Shown here: positions 50,869-59,344 of the stretch, in pieces
How the letters are laid out: the number at the start of each line of letters is the position of its first letter
How positions within the stretch are numbered: position 1 is the first letter of the stretch
Translations under genes and position numbers: made by a program
The notes under the pieces: model-generated
Seen by the model: only the letters and a program-made list of their open reading frames with translations
Database searches by the model: none
Told to the model about the DNA's origin: nothing
Assembly (NCBI GenBank): GCA_947089135.1
Contig: CAMUJF010000017.1
Location: 1-59,781, forward strand
Source of the DNA: an uncultured Clostridia bacterium
GTDB lineage: Bacteria > Bacillota > Clostridia > Oscillospirales > Ruminococcaceae
Direction of reading: 5' to 3'
Length of the DNA: 59,781 nt

Positions 50869-51636
50869 ATGCCGATACTTGAAGTTAAAAATCTTAAAAA
50901 AACATATATGCCCCGTTTCGGAGGAAACCGCGTGGAAGCTCTTAAAAATGTCAGCTTCGCCGTGGAAAAAGGAGAATACATTGCCATAATGGGCGAAAGC
51001 GGTTCCGGAAAGACCACGCTGCTGAACATTCTTGCCGCCCTCGACAAGCCCACAGGCGGCAGCGTAGTACTTGATGGAAAAAACCTTTCCGCCGTAATGG
51101 AATCGAAAATTGCGGAGTTCCGCCGTGATAATCTGGGCTTTGTTTTTCAGGACTTTAATCTGCTGGACACCTTTTCTGTTCGCGACAATATTTTCCTGCC
51201 CCTTGTACTTATGGGAATGAACTACGGCGAAATGCAGCGCAGGCTTGATCCGATTGCAAAAAGACTTGGCATTGCCGAACTTCTGAACAAGTATCCATAT
51301 GAAATATCGGGAGGTCAGAAGCAGCGCACCGCCGCCGCGCGGGCGATAATCACCGATCCCAAAATGCTTCTTGCGGACGAACCCACAGGCGCGCTGGACT
51401 CAAAAGCGACCGACGAAATGCTCCGCATCTTCTCCGACATAAACAGCAGCGGTCAGACCATTTTAATGGTGACACACTCCGTAAAGGCGGCAAGCCACGC
51501 AAACCGCGTTCTGTTCATAAAGGACGGCGAGGTATTTCACCAGATATATCGCGGGGAATGCACCAACGAAAAGCTGTATCAGAAAATTTCCGATACCCTT
51601 ACCCTGCTTGCTTCCGGAGAAAGCAGTGAAAAATAA
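50869..51636 (+). CDS. BceA-type ABC transporter ATPase
   Basis: The 255-residue ATPase has Walker A GESGSGKT (about 42-49), a Q-loop FVFQDFNLLDTF, the signature SGGQKQRTAAARA and Walker B MLLADEPTGALDS. It belongs to the MacB/LolD-like group that partners FtsX-type permeases. It lies with BceB-, BceR- and BceS-like genes, a module that senses and removes cell-wall-active peptides such as bacitracin. An excellent TTGGAGGA site precedes the ATG. Confidence 0.95.
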   Translation: MPILEVKNLKKTYMPRFGGNRVEALKNVSFAVEKGEYIAIMGESGSGKTTLLNILAALDKPTGGSVVLDGKNLSAVMESKIAEFRRDNLGFVFQDFNLLDTFSVRDNIFLPLVLMGMNYGEMQRRLDPIAKRLGIAELLNKYPYEISGGQKQRTAAARAIITDPKMLLADEPTGALDSKATDEMLRIFSDINSSGQTILMVTHSVKAASHANRVLFIKDGEVFHQIYRGECTNEKLYQKISDTLTLLASGESSEK

Positions 51637-51694
51637 ATTTTTCACTGCCATTCTGAATTTTGCTGACGCAAAACCACAAAGCCGCAAAACATCG

Positions 51695-51735
51695 AAAGGA
51701 GGATATTTTTTCCTAACGGAAAAATAATATTTAAA
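51695..51735 (+). promoter_or_regulatory. Distant Shine-Dalgarno site with hairpin before bceB
   Basis: A strong AAAGGAGG (51695-51702) lies 33 bases before the ATG at 51736, too far for normal initiation. Between them TTTTTCC (51707-51713) pairs with GGAAAAA (51718-51724) around TAAC. Folding would bring the site closer to the start codon. No alternative in-frame ATG, GTG or TTG lies nearer the site. Confidence 0.55.
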
Positions 51736-53769
51736 ATGAGTAAAATGCTGCTTTACCCAAAGCTTGCGGCAAGCGGGATAAAAAACAACCGCCGCACCTA
51801 TCTGCCCTATATCCTCACCTGCGCGGGAATGATAATGATGTTCTATATTGTCATGTTCCTGCAGGGGAACAGCTTTGTCGCCGAAATGAAGGGCGGGGAT
51901 CAAATGATCCTTATGCTGCGCTTCGGTGTTGTCATCATGGTAATATTCTCCGCGATTTTCATGTTCTACACAAATTCGTTCCTGATAAGGGGACGTAAAA
52001 AGGAGTTTGGTCTGTACAACATCTTAGGCATGGGCAAGCGCAACATAGCCCGTATCCTGATATGGGAGACTGTTTTCGTGTACCTTTCCGCCCTTGCTGC
52101 GGGCAATGGCTGCGGCATACTTTTTTCAAAGCTTGCGGAGCTTTTCCTTGTCAACATAATGAAAGCGGACGTGGACTATGAATTTCACGCGGACGTAAAC
52201 GCGATAGCAATGTCGGCGCTTTGGTACGCAATAATATTTCTTTTTATACTTTTCAACACCCTGCGGCAGATACGGCTCACGAACCCTATCGAGCTTATGA
52301 AAAGCGAAAACACAGGCGAAAAACCGCCTAAGACAAACCTGATTCTGACGGTACCCGGAGTAATTCTCCTTGCTGCCGCGTACTATATGGCAGTGTCTAT
52401 CGAAAACCCCATAAAGGCGATATTTGCGTTTTTCCTTGCGGTTGTAATGGTCATCCTTGCAACGTATATGCTTTTTATAGCGGGCTCTGTTGCGGTGTGC
52501 AGACTGCTGCAAAAAAATAAAAGGTACTATTATAAAACAAACCATTTTGTGTCTATATCCTCAATGGTGTACCGCATGAAAAGAAACGGCGCGGGACTTG
52601 CTTCCATATGCATTTTGTCAACAATGGTACTGGTAACTCTTTCCTCCACAATATGCCTTTACGCAGGGGAGGAGCAGATGCTTCGGGAACGCTATCCGCG
52701 GGATATTCTTGTTAATACCTATTCAATTGAAGAAAAGGACGCAGAGCTTATAAACGGGTTTGTAAGCTCTGCCCTTGAAAAATACGGGGAAGTACCCCAA
52801 AACGAGATAGAGTACTCTTACATTTCAATTTCGGGAGTATTCAGCGGCAGCGACGTTATACTTGATCCCACCGACACAAGTGTGTCCGCCGACGAAGCAA
52901 TGACGCTGACTCTTGTTCCGATAGAGGATTACAACAGAATAATGGGAGAAAATGTTACTCTTGCAAAGGACGAGGTCATTATCAAAAGTATAAAGTCAGA
53001 CTATGCCTTTGATACGGTCAGCATAAAGGACTGCGGCAGCTTCAGGGTGGTCGGCAAGGCTAAGGACTTTATTTTCAGAGGGGAATCCGCCGCGGTTATG
53101 ATGCCCGAAACTTATCTTTTTGTTTCTGATATTGATGTGCTGAGAGACATTTATGAAAAGCAGTTGGTAATTTACGATCCCGAATATGCTTCAAATCTGC
53201 ACAGATATTACGGCTTTGACCTGGATTGTGACGAGGAAACGCAGATAAGTATTTTTGAAGAAATTCATTTCTCCATTGCACAGTATACAAAGGACTTGTC
53301 GGACGCTGGCAGAGAGGACGAATGGTTCGGCTGCCGAGTTGAAAGCATAGCAAATGACAAGATCGAGTTTTTCGCACTGTACGGCGGACTGTTCTTTCTG
53401 GGAATTATTTTCGGTACGGTGTTCATAGTTGCCGCCGCGCTGATAATGTACTACAAGCAAATTTCCGAGGGCTATGAGGACAAGGCGCGGTTCGGCATAC
53501 TGCAAAAGGTGGGCATGACAAAGCGCGAGATAAAAAGAAGCATAAACTCTCAAGTGCTTACGGTATTTTTCCTGCCGCTTATTTCAGCCGGGGTACACAT
53601 GGCGTTCGCGTTCCCGATAATATCGCGGCTGCTTATGCTTTTCGGTTTGACGGACACGGCGTTTTTCGCTGTAGTCGCCCTGCTTTGCTTCGGCGTATTT
53701 TCGGCGGTTTACATTCTTGTGTACATCATCACGTCCCGAAGTTATTATACAATTGTTAGTAAGCAATAA
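51736..53769 (+). CDS. BceB-type FtsX-domain ABC permease
   Basis: The 677-residue permease has ten predicted membrane helices: one, a group of three, two around the middle, then a large extracellular loop of about 200 residues (roughly 315-525), and a final group of three or four. This is the BceB/VraG layout; the large loop is the peptide-sensing part. The N-terminus (MLLYPKLAASGIKNNRRTYL) and the VGMTKREIKRSINSQV coupling helix are typical. It works with the ATPase just upstream and signals to the BceS-like kinase. Confidence 0.94.
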   Translation: MSKMLLYPKLAASGIKNNRRTYLPYILTCAGMIMMFYIVMFLQGNSFVAEMKGGDQMILMLRFGVVIMVIFSAIFMFYTNSFLIRGRKKEFGLYNILGMGKRNIARILIWETVFVYLSALAAGNGCGILFSKLAELFLVNIMKADVDYEFHADVNAIAMSALWYAIIFLFILFNTLRQIRLTNPIELMKSENTGEKPPKTNLILTVPGVILLAAAYYMAVSIENPIKAIFAFFLAVVMVILATYMLFIAGSVAVCRLLQKNKRYYYKTNHFVSISSMVYRMKRNGAGLASICILSTMVLVTLSSTICLYAGEEQMLRERYPRDILVNTYSIEEKDAELINGFVSSALEKYGEVPQNEIEYSYISISGVFSGSDVILDPTDTSVSADEAMTLTLVPIEDYNRIMGENVTLAKDEVIIKSIKSDYAFDTVSIKDCGSFRVVGKAKDFIFRGESAAVMMPETYLFVSDIDVLRDIYEKQLVIYDPEYASNLHRYYGFDLDCDEETQISIFEEIHFSIAQYTKDLSDAGREDEWFGCRVESIANDKIEFFALYGGLFFLGIIFGTVFIVAAALIMYYKQISEGYEDKARFGILQKVGMTKREIKRSINSQVLTVFFLPLISAGVHMAFAFPIISRLLMLFGLTDTAFFAVVALLCFGVFSAVYILVYIITSRSYYTIVSKQ

Positions 53770-53774
53770 TAAAT

Positions 53775-53792
53775 TATAGCAATCATTGAAAT
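53775..53792 (+). repeat. Terminal-repeat-like sequence after bceB
   Basis: TATAGCAATCATTGAAAT, six bases after the bceB stop, resembles the TATAGCAATCCATAAAAT end of the MITE-like repeats (about 14 of 18 positions). It may be a decayed end of another copy. Confidence 0.45.
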
Positions 53793-53800
53793 ATTTGTAT

Positions 53801-53819
53801 GGGACGGGTTTCCCGTCCC
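53801..53819 (+). terminator. Hairpin 3' of bceB
   Basis: GGGACGGG-TTT-CCCGTCCC, a perfect 8-bp stem. It has no T-tract after it, so termination may be weak. Confidence 0.5.
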
Positions 53820-53967
53820 CTGTGTGAAAAAACTGAACAACGGACGGGGAGCTGTATTGGCAAGCCCCCGCCCTGCAAAATACATTTCCAAACAAATTTA
53901 CAAAAAGAGGTTTTATGGGGGTTCTCTTTAAATTACCCTTAAATATATTTTATACGGAGAGTTTTTT

Positions 53968-54102
53968 ATGCAAGACTTTTTATGCAAATCTTTAAGGGTG
54001 ATATGCATATTTTTGATAGGTATTTTTGTTATGCCCACTGCGCTGTTCATTTTTATACTAGGCTTTATTGCAAAATTTACAATTTTGCAATACCGGCAAT
54101 AA
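53968..54102 (+). CDS. Small 44-aa single-pass membrane peptide
   Basis: The ORF encodes MQDFLCKSLRVICIFLIGIF, then VMPTALFIFILGFIA and a short polar tail. It has one long or two short hydrophobic helices. The ribosome site GGAGAG lies 7 bases before the ATG. It sits between the bce permease and the glycosyltransferase gene, and its end overlaps the first hairpins of the array at 54068. It may be a real membrane peptide or chance. Confidence 0.45.
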   Translation: MQDFLCKSLRVICIFLIGIFVMPTALFIFILGFIAKFTILQYRQ

Positions 54103-54229
54103 AATTGCCGGTCGGCGGCAAAGCCGCTGTAAAGCCGCCGTTCATACTGTCCGCGCAAAGCCGAAGGCTTTGCATGCCGCCAATGGCGGCATTTCAAACA
54201 ATTGCATTGTTTGAAATAGCGGGCAGTAT
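54068..54229 (+). repeat. Array of consecutive palindromes before the glycosyltransferase gene
   Basis: In order: TTGCAAAATT/AATTTTGCAA (54068-54090), ACCGGCAA/TTGCCGGT (54092-54112) and CGGCGGC/GCCGCCG (54114-54141). Then an outer stem ATACTGTCCGC/GCGGGCAGTAT (54144-54154 with 54219-54229) encloses three hairpins: GCAAAGCC-GAA-GGCTTTGC, ATGCCGCC-AAT-GGCGGCAT and TTCAAACAAT...ATTGTTTGAA. As RNA this would be a compact multi-branched structure in the leader of the next gene. No second copy was seen in the window. Confidence 0.8.
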
Positions 54230-54282
54230 ATTATACAGGCTCTTTGGAAGTTTGTGGACTTTATCTTTGAAAGGAGCAGTCT

Positions 54283-55035
54283 ATGAAAAAGCTATTAAAA
54301 TTCCTGCTGACGCTATTTATTTTAGCGGTCTTGTCGGGTACGGTCTTTGTAACCGTTTACGCAAGCAAGGGCTACAAAATGCACATAGAGGCGACGGGAG
54401 CTTGTCCTGTTGAAACGAAAGCCGAAGAAATACAGAATGCGGAAGATTTTGTAAGCTATGACGAGCTTCCCGAATTTTACATAAAAGCTGTCATTTCCGT
54501 TGAAGACAGGCGTTTTGAAAAGCATAGCGGCATTGATCCTGTTGCAATAGGCAGAGCAATAATCCACGACATAAAAGCAAAAGCTCCCGTGGAGGGCGGA
54601 AGCACAATTACACAACAGCTTGCGAAAAATCTGTATTACACTCATGAGAAAAGGCTGGAGCGCAAATTCGCCGAAGCCTTTACTGCCTTTGAGTTTGAAA
54701 AGAAATTCTCAAAGGAGGAAATTTTCGAGCTTTACGTCAACAGCATATATTTTGGCAGCAATTACTACGGTATCGCCGAGGCGGCGCAGGGCTATTACGG
54801 CGCGGAGGTCTCCGAGCTGACGGAGTATGAGTGCGCCATGCTTGCGGGAATACCTAACGCGCCCACAGCGTATTCTCTCGACACATCTCCTGACCTTGCA
54901 AAGCAGCGGCTTGCACAGGTTCTTGGAAACATGGTGGAAAACGAGGATATAGATGCTGTAAAGGCAAAGACTATTATTGATATGCAGCCTTTGTTAATAA
55001 GGGTAAACCTGCTCCCATCCAGGTATGAGTACTGA
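54283..55035 (+). CDS. Monofunctional peptidoglycan glycosyltransferase (GT51)
   Basis: The 250-residue protein has an N-terminal membrane anchor (about 5-25). A family 51 glycosyltransferase domain follows with all motifs: VEDRRFEKHSGID (catalytic Glu), GGSTITQQLAKNLYY, RKFAEAFTAFEFEKKFSKEE, and ELYVNSIYFGSNYYGIAEAA. It polymerises lipid II into glycan strands. There is no transpeptidase domain, so it is MtgA/SgtB-like rather than a bifunctional PBP. It has AAAGGAG before the ATG. It lies between the bce genes and repeat B, which fits a cell-wall stress module. Confidence 0.93.
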   Translation: MKKLLKFLLTLFILAVLSGTVFVTVYASKGYKMHIEATGACPVETKAEEIQNAEDFVSYDELPEFYIKAVISVEDRRFEKHSGIDPVAIGRAIIHDIKAKAPVEGGSTITQQLAKNLYYTHEKRLERKFAEAFTAFEFEKKFSKEEIFELYVNSIYFGSNYYGIAEAAQGYYGAEVSELTEYECAMLAGIPNAPTAYSLDTSPDLAKQRLAQVLGNMVENEDIDAVKAKTIIDMQPLLIRVNLLPSRYEY

Positions 55036-55051
55036 TTTTCATTTCCATAAC

Positions 55052-55311
55052 TATAGCAATCCATAAAATTAACGTGACAATTAGGGGAACGCCCTCTATC
55101 GCAGGGCGTTCCCCTCTTGAAAACAGTCCTACGGACTGTTTTCAATTCACCCCTTTGCGGAGCTCTTGGACGAAAAGGATTTCGCCGTCTGCGGACGGCG
55201 ACCAAAGGGCTCTGCCCTTTGGAAACCCGCAGCCTTGAAAGGCTGGCGAACTTTTTAGTGTCGGCAGCTTCGTTGCCTAATGTAGTCAAGTTAATTTATT
55301 GGTTTGCTATA
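55052..55311 (+). repeat. MITE-like multi-hairpin repeat, copy B (both ends present)
   Basis: The 260-base element has imperfect terminal inverted repeats: TATAGCAATCCATAAAATTA at the left (55052-55071) and, read inward from the right, TATAGCAAACCAATAAATTA. Both are followed by a TGAC-rich block and ATTA. Inside: GGGGAACGCCC/GGGCGTTCCCC (55084-55114), TTGAAAACAGTCC-TAC-GGACTGTTTTCAA (55117-55145), CGCCGTC-TGC-GGACGGCG (55183-55200), CCAAAGGGC-TCT-GCCCTTTGG (55202-55222) and CAGCCTT/AAGGCTG (55230-55245). TA dinucleotides at both ends are consistent with a TA target, as in IS630/Tc1-type MITEs. No ORF. Confidence 0.88.
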
Positions 55312-55357
55312 ATACTGCACATTAGTTTATTCATTAATATAGTTATCCAAAAATTTT

Positions 55358-55388
55358 AAAAGGCTGCCGAAATTTTCGACAGCCTTTT
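55358..55388 (-). terminator. Terminator of the pyruvate:ferredoxin oxidoreductase gene
   Basis: AAAAGGCTG (55358-55366) pairs with CAGCCTTTT (55380-55388), with further CGAAA/TTTCG pairing inside. It ends in Ts on the minus strand, 36 bases after the stop. Confidence 0.85.
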
Positions 55389-55423
55389 ATCATCACATGA
55401 TCTTATTTAAAGTCAGGGATCAA

Positions 55424-58400
55424 TTACTTCTTTGCAGCGTCTGCCTTGGAATCTTCCTCCATACCGTACAGCTTTGTAAGTCTGGTAAGGTAATCGTAGC
55501 GATCCTTAGCATTATTTACAGCCTTTGTAAAGAGCATATCCGCTCTTTCAGGATTCTGACGCGCAAGAGCATTGTAACGAACCTCGCCCATGAGGAAGTC
55601 CTTGTACTTCTCGTCAACAGCAGGTACCTTGCTGTCGAGAGAGAACGGATTCTTGCCCTCGTCCTTGAGCGCGGGATTGTATCTGTAGAGATGCCAGTAG
55701 CCTGCCTCAACAGCCTTCTTCTCCTCGTCCATAGCCTTGCTCATGCCTGCCTTGATACCGTGGTTGATACAAGGAGCGTAAGCGATAATGAGGGAAGGTC
55801 CGTGGTAAGCCTCAGCCTCTGTGATAGCCTTGATACACTGATTCATGTCAGCGCCCATTGCGATGTGAGCAACATAAACATAGCCATAGCTCATTGCAAT
55901 GCCTGCAAGGTCTTTCTTCTTTGTCTCCTTACCTGCGGCTGCGAACTGTGCAATCGCGCCTGTAGGCGTGGACTTGGAGGACTGTCCGCCTGTGTTGGAA
56001 TAAACCTCTGTATCGAATACGAAGATGTTAACATCCTCGCCGGAAGCGATTACGTGGTCAAGTCCTGAGAAGCCGATGTCATATGCCCAACCATCGCCGC
56101 CGAATACCCACATGGACTTCTTGCCCAGGTAATCCTTAAGCTCCAAAACCTCAGCCGCTGCATCGGACTTGCTTCCCTCCAAAGCCTTGATAAGCTCGGC
56201 GGTTGCAGCCTTATTTGCGTTGCCGTCGTTCATTGTGGACATATAGTTCTCGATAGCGGTCTTAAGTCCGCCCTTAGCAGACTTCTGCATTTCAAGCAGC
56301 TTTGCAACAGCTCTCTGACGGAGAGTATTCTGTGCAAGGAACATACCGTATCCGTACTCTGCGTTATCCTCAAACAGGGAGTTAGCCCAAGCGGGGCCCT
56401 TGCCCTCTTTGTTTACGGTGTACGGAGTAGACGGTGCGGAACCGCCCCAAATCGACGAACAGCCTGTTGCATTAGCAATAAACATTCTGTCGCCGAAGAG
56501 CTGTGTTACCAGCTTAGCGTAAGGAGTCTCGCCGCAGCCTGCGCAAGCTCCGGAGAATTCAAGCAGAGGCTGCTTGAACTGCGAACCCTTGACGGTAGTT
56601 TCCTTGAATTTCTCGGCAACTTCTTTCTTTTCGGGAAGCTCCTGTCCGTATGCGAACAGATTCTGCTTTTCGAGCTGCTCTGCCAGAGGCTTCATTGTAA
56701 GAGCCTTTTCGCCCTTCTTACCGGGACATACGTTTGCGCATGAGCCGCAGCCTGTGCAGTCCAGAGCGGAAACTGTCATAACGAAATTCATCTTGTCAAG
56801 ACCTGCGATCTTCAGACCTGTTGTGCCGGCGGGCGCGCTCTTAAGCTCGTCATCGGTCATAACAACGGGACGGATAACAGCGTGAGGACAAACGTAAGAA
56901 CAGAAGTTACACTGGATACAGTTATCGGGATTCCATGAAGGAACGTCTACAGCGATACCTCTCTTTTCGTAAGCCGCAGAACCCTGAGGGAACGTACCGT
57001 CGGGCATATTTTTGAACGCGGAAACGGGGAGAGTGTCACCCATCTGAGCGTTAACGGGGATCTGAATATTGTTAACGTAGTTTACGAGATCCTTTCTATC
57101 GCCCTTAGCCTTAGGCATACCCATCTTGGAATCCTTGCAGGACTTCCATGAATCAGGAACGGGAACTTCAACAACGTTCTTTGCGCCCGCGTCGATAGCG
57201 TCGTAGTTCATCTTAACAACGTCGTCGCCCTTCTTGCCGAAGGAAGCGAGAGCCTTTTCTTTCATGTACTTGATAGCGTCGGCTTCGGGAATGATCTTTG
57301 CAAGCTTGAAGAACGCGGACTGAAGAACTGTGGAAGTTCTGTTGCCCAGACCGATCTTTCTTGCAATGTCAACGCCGTCGATGATGTAGAACTTGATATT
57401 GTTCTCGGCAAGATATCTCTTTACCTGACCTGGGAGATACTGCTCAACCTCGTCCTTGCTCCACTGGCAGTTGAGGAGGAACGTTCCGCCGGGCTTGATA
57501 TCCTGAACCATATTGTACTTGTCAATGTAGGACTGGTTGTGGCAGGCAACGAAGTCAGCCATATTAACAAGATATGTGGACTTGATTGGAGTCTTTCCGA
57601 AGCGGAGGTGAGAAACCGTTACGCCGCCGGACTTCTTGGAGTCGTAGGCAAAGTATGCCTGAGCGTACATATCTGTGTGGTCGCCGATGATCTTGATGGA
57701 GTTCTTGTTTGCGCCGACAGTACCGTCGGAGCCGAGACCCCAAAACTTACAAGCAACCGTTCCCTCGGGAGCTGTGTCGAGCTTGCCCTCGCTGGGAAGA
57801 GAGAGGTTTGTAACGTCGTCGGTGATACCGATAGTAAATCTGGGCTTGTAGGTGTCTTTCTTGTAGTCGTTCCAGTAAACAGCCTTGATCTGGTCGGGAG
57901 TGGTATCCTTTGAACCCAGACCGTAGCGTCCGCCGCAGATAACAACGTTGTGGAACTTAGTGCCCTTGAGAGCCGCAACAACGTCCAGGTAAAGAGGCTC
58001 GCCCATAGAGCCGGGCTCCTTTGTTCTGTCCAGAACGGAGATCTGCTTAACAGTCTCGGGAAGAGCTTCAACAAGCTTGTCTGCGCAGAAAGGTCTGTAA
58101 AGACGAACCTTAACAAGACCCAGCTTAGCGCCGTACTCATTGTTGAGGAAGTCGATAGTTTCCTCGATAGTGTCGCATACGGAACCCATAGCGATGATAA
58201 CGTGATCAGCGTCGGGCGCGCCGTAGTAGTTAAAGGGCTTGTAGTTTGTGCCTATCTTCTTGTTTACCTTGTTCATGTACTCTTCAACAATTTCGGGGAA
58301 CTTGTTGTAGTACTCGTTGCAGGCCTCGCGAGCCTGGAAGAAGATATCGCCGTTCTGAGCAGTACCGCGGAGTACGGGGTGCTCAGGGTTGAGGGAGCGG

Positions 58401-59014
58401 TTTCTGAATGCCTGAGCGGCTTTCTTGTCCAGCATATCCTCAAGATCCTTGTAATCCCACGCGTCGATCTTCTGGATCTCGTGGGAGGTACGGAAACCAT
58501 CGAAGAAGTGGAGAACAGGAACTCTTCCCTTGATAGTGGAGAGGTGAGCTACAGCGCCCAAGTCCATGACTTCCTGAACGTTTGAAGCGCAGAGCATAGC
58601 AAAGCCTGTCTGACGGCATGCGTAAACGTCGGAGTGGTCGCCGAAGATGTTAAGAGCGTGAGAAGCTACGCATCTTGCGGAAACATGGATAACGCAGGGG
58701 AGAAGCTCGCCGGCGATCTTGTACATATTGGGGATCATCAGGAGCAGACCCTGAGAAGCCGTGTAGGTGGTAGTAAGCGCGCCTGCGGAAAGGGAGCCGT
58801 GAACAGTACCGGCAGCGCCTGCCTCGGACTGCATTTCAGCTACTTTTACAGGCTGACCGAACAGGTTGTTCTGATTTTTTGCAGCCCACTGGTCGGTGAC
58901 CTCAGCCATTACAGAGGAAGGGGTGATCGGGTAGATAGCAGCAACGTCTGTAAAGGGATAAGAGACCCACGCCGCAGCGTTGTTGCCGTCCATGGTTTGT
59001 TTTTTTCTTGCCAT
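55424..59014 (-). CDS. nifJ: Pyruvate:ferredoxin (flavodoxin) oxidoreductase
   Basis: This single-chain enzyme of about 1,196 residues oxidises pyruvate to acetyl-CoA and CO2 and reduces ferredoxin, the main pyruvate exit in clostridial fermentation. The pyrimidine-binding N-terminal domain (GNNAAAWVSYPFTDVAAIYP ITPSS region) and the gamma domain are present. Two 4Fe-4S motifs follow (CIQCNFCSYVCPH and CTGCGSCANVCPG), then a further Cys pair (CAGCGE). The TPP site is GGDGWAYDIGFSGLDH...NTGGQSSKS. The ATG at 59014 follows AGGAGG at 10 bases; a longer frame is unlikely. Transcription is monocistronic. Confidence 0.98.
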   Translation of the reverse strand: MARKKQTMDGNNAAAWVSYPFTDVAAIYPITPSSVMAEVTDQWAAKNQNNLFGQPVKVAEMQSEAGAAGTVHGSLSAGALTTTYTASQGLLLMIPNMYKIAGELLPCVIHVSARCVASHALNIFGDHSDVYACRQTGFAMLCASNVQEVMDLGAVAHLSTIKGRVPVLHFFDGFRTSHEIQKIDAWDYKDLEDMLDKKAAQAFRNRSLNPEHPVLRGTAQNGDIFFQAREACNEYYNKFPEIVEEYMNKVNKKIGTNYKPFNYYGAPDADHVIIAMGSVCDTIEETIDFLNNEYGAKLGLVKVRLYRPFCADKLVEALPETVKQISVLDRTKEPGSMGEPLYLDVVAALKGTKFHNVVICGGRYGLGSKDTTPDQIKAVYWNDYKKDTYKPRFTIGITDDVTNLSLPSEGKLDTAPEGTVACKFWGLGSDGTVGANKNSIKIIGDHTDMYAQAYFAYDSKKSGGVTVSHLRFGKTPIKSTYLVNMADFVACHNQSYIDKYNMVQDIKPGGTFLLNCQWSKDEVEQYLPGQVKRYLAENNIKFYIIDGVDIARKIGLGNRTSTVLQSAFFKLAKIIPEADAIKYMKEKALASFGKKGDDVVKMNYDAIDAGAKNVVEVPVPDSWKSCKDSKMGMPKAKGDRKDLVNYVNNIQIPVNAQMGDTLPVSAFKNMPDGTFPQGSAAYEKRGIAVDVPSWNPDNCIQCNFCSYVCPHAVIRPVVMTDDELKSAPAGTTGLKIAGLDKMNFVMTVSALDCTGCGSCANVCPGKKGEKALTMKPLAEQLEKQNLFAYGQELPEKKEVAEKFKETTVKGSQFKQPLLEFSGACAGCGETPYAKLVTQLFGDRMFIANATGCSSIWGGSAPSTPYTVNKEGKGPAWANSLFEDNAEYGYGMFLAQNTLRQRAVAKLLEMQKSAKGGLKTAIENYMSTMNDGNANKAATAELIKALEGSKSDAAAEVLELKDYLGKKSMWVFGGDGWAYDIGFSGLDHVIASGEDVNIFVFDTEVYSNTGGQSSKSTPTGAIAQFAAAGKETKKKDLAGIAMSYGYVYVAHIAMGADMNQCIKAITEAEAYHGPSLIIAYAPCINHGIKAGMSKAMDEEKKAVEAGYWHLYRYNPALKDEGKNPFSLDSKVPAVDEKYKDFLMGEVRYNALARQNPERADMLFTKAVNNAKDRYDYLTRLTKLYGMEEDSKADAAKK

Positions 59015-59117
59015 TTTGGACAATCCTCCTAAAAACATATTGTATGACACGACATATATAATCCTGCTGTGACCGTAACTTTAAAGCAATATTATATATA
59101 GTACATACGCTGATATT

Positions 59118-59146
59118 ATTTTAACACAAATGTCCGCGGTTGTAAA
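59118..59146 (-). promoter_or_regulatory. Promoter of nifJ
   Basis: TTTACA (59141-59146) and TAAAAT (59118-59123) on the minus strand with 17-base spacing and a TGT extended -10. The leader is about 100 bases. The remaining divergent region to 59344 shows only the araC-side promoter. Confidence 0.7.
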
Positions 59147-59309
59147 GTACTTTTTTTACTAAAAAGGCTGTTTTTTTATTGACAAGGTAAATTTTTTGAT
59201 ATAAAATTAGAGCAAATCCACATAAGACCTACTGCTGATCTCCGGGAATAATTTTTTATGCGGGCGGATTTTGTGCAAGTAAAATCAAGTCAAGCCCGAA
59301 TTTTCATGC

Positions 59310-59315
59310 TATAAT
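59310..59315 (+). promoter_or_regulatory. -10 element before the AraC-type gene
   Basis: TATAAT preceded by TGC (extended -10). The -35 region is poor, as is common for extended -10 or activator-dependent promoters. Confidence 0.55.
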
Positions 59316-59344
59316 AAAGGCAGAGCGGTTGAAGAGGTAAAAAA

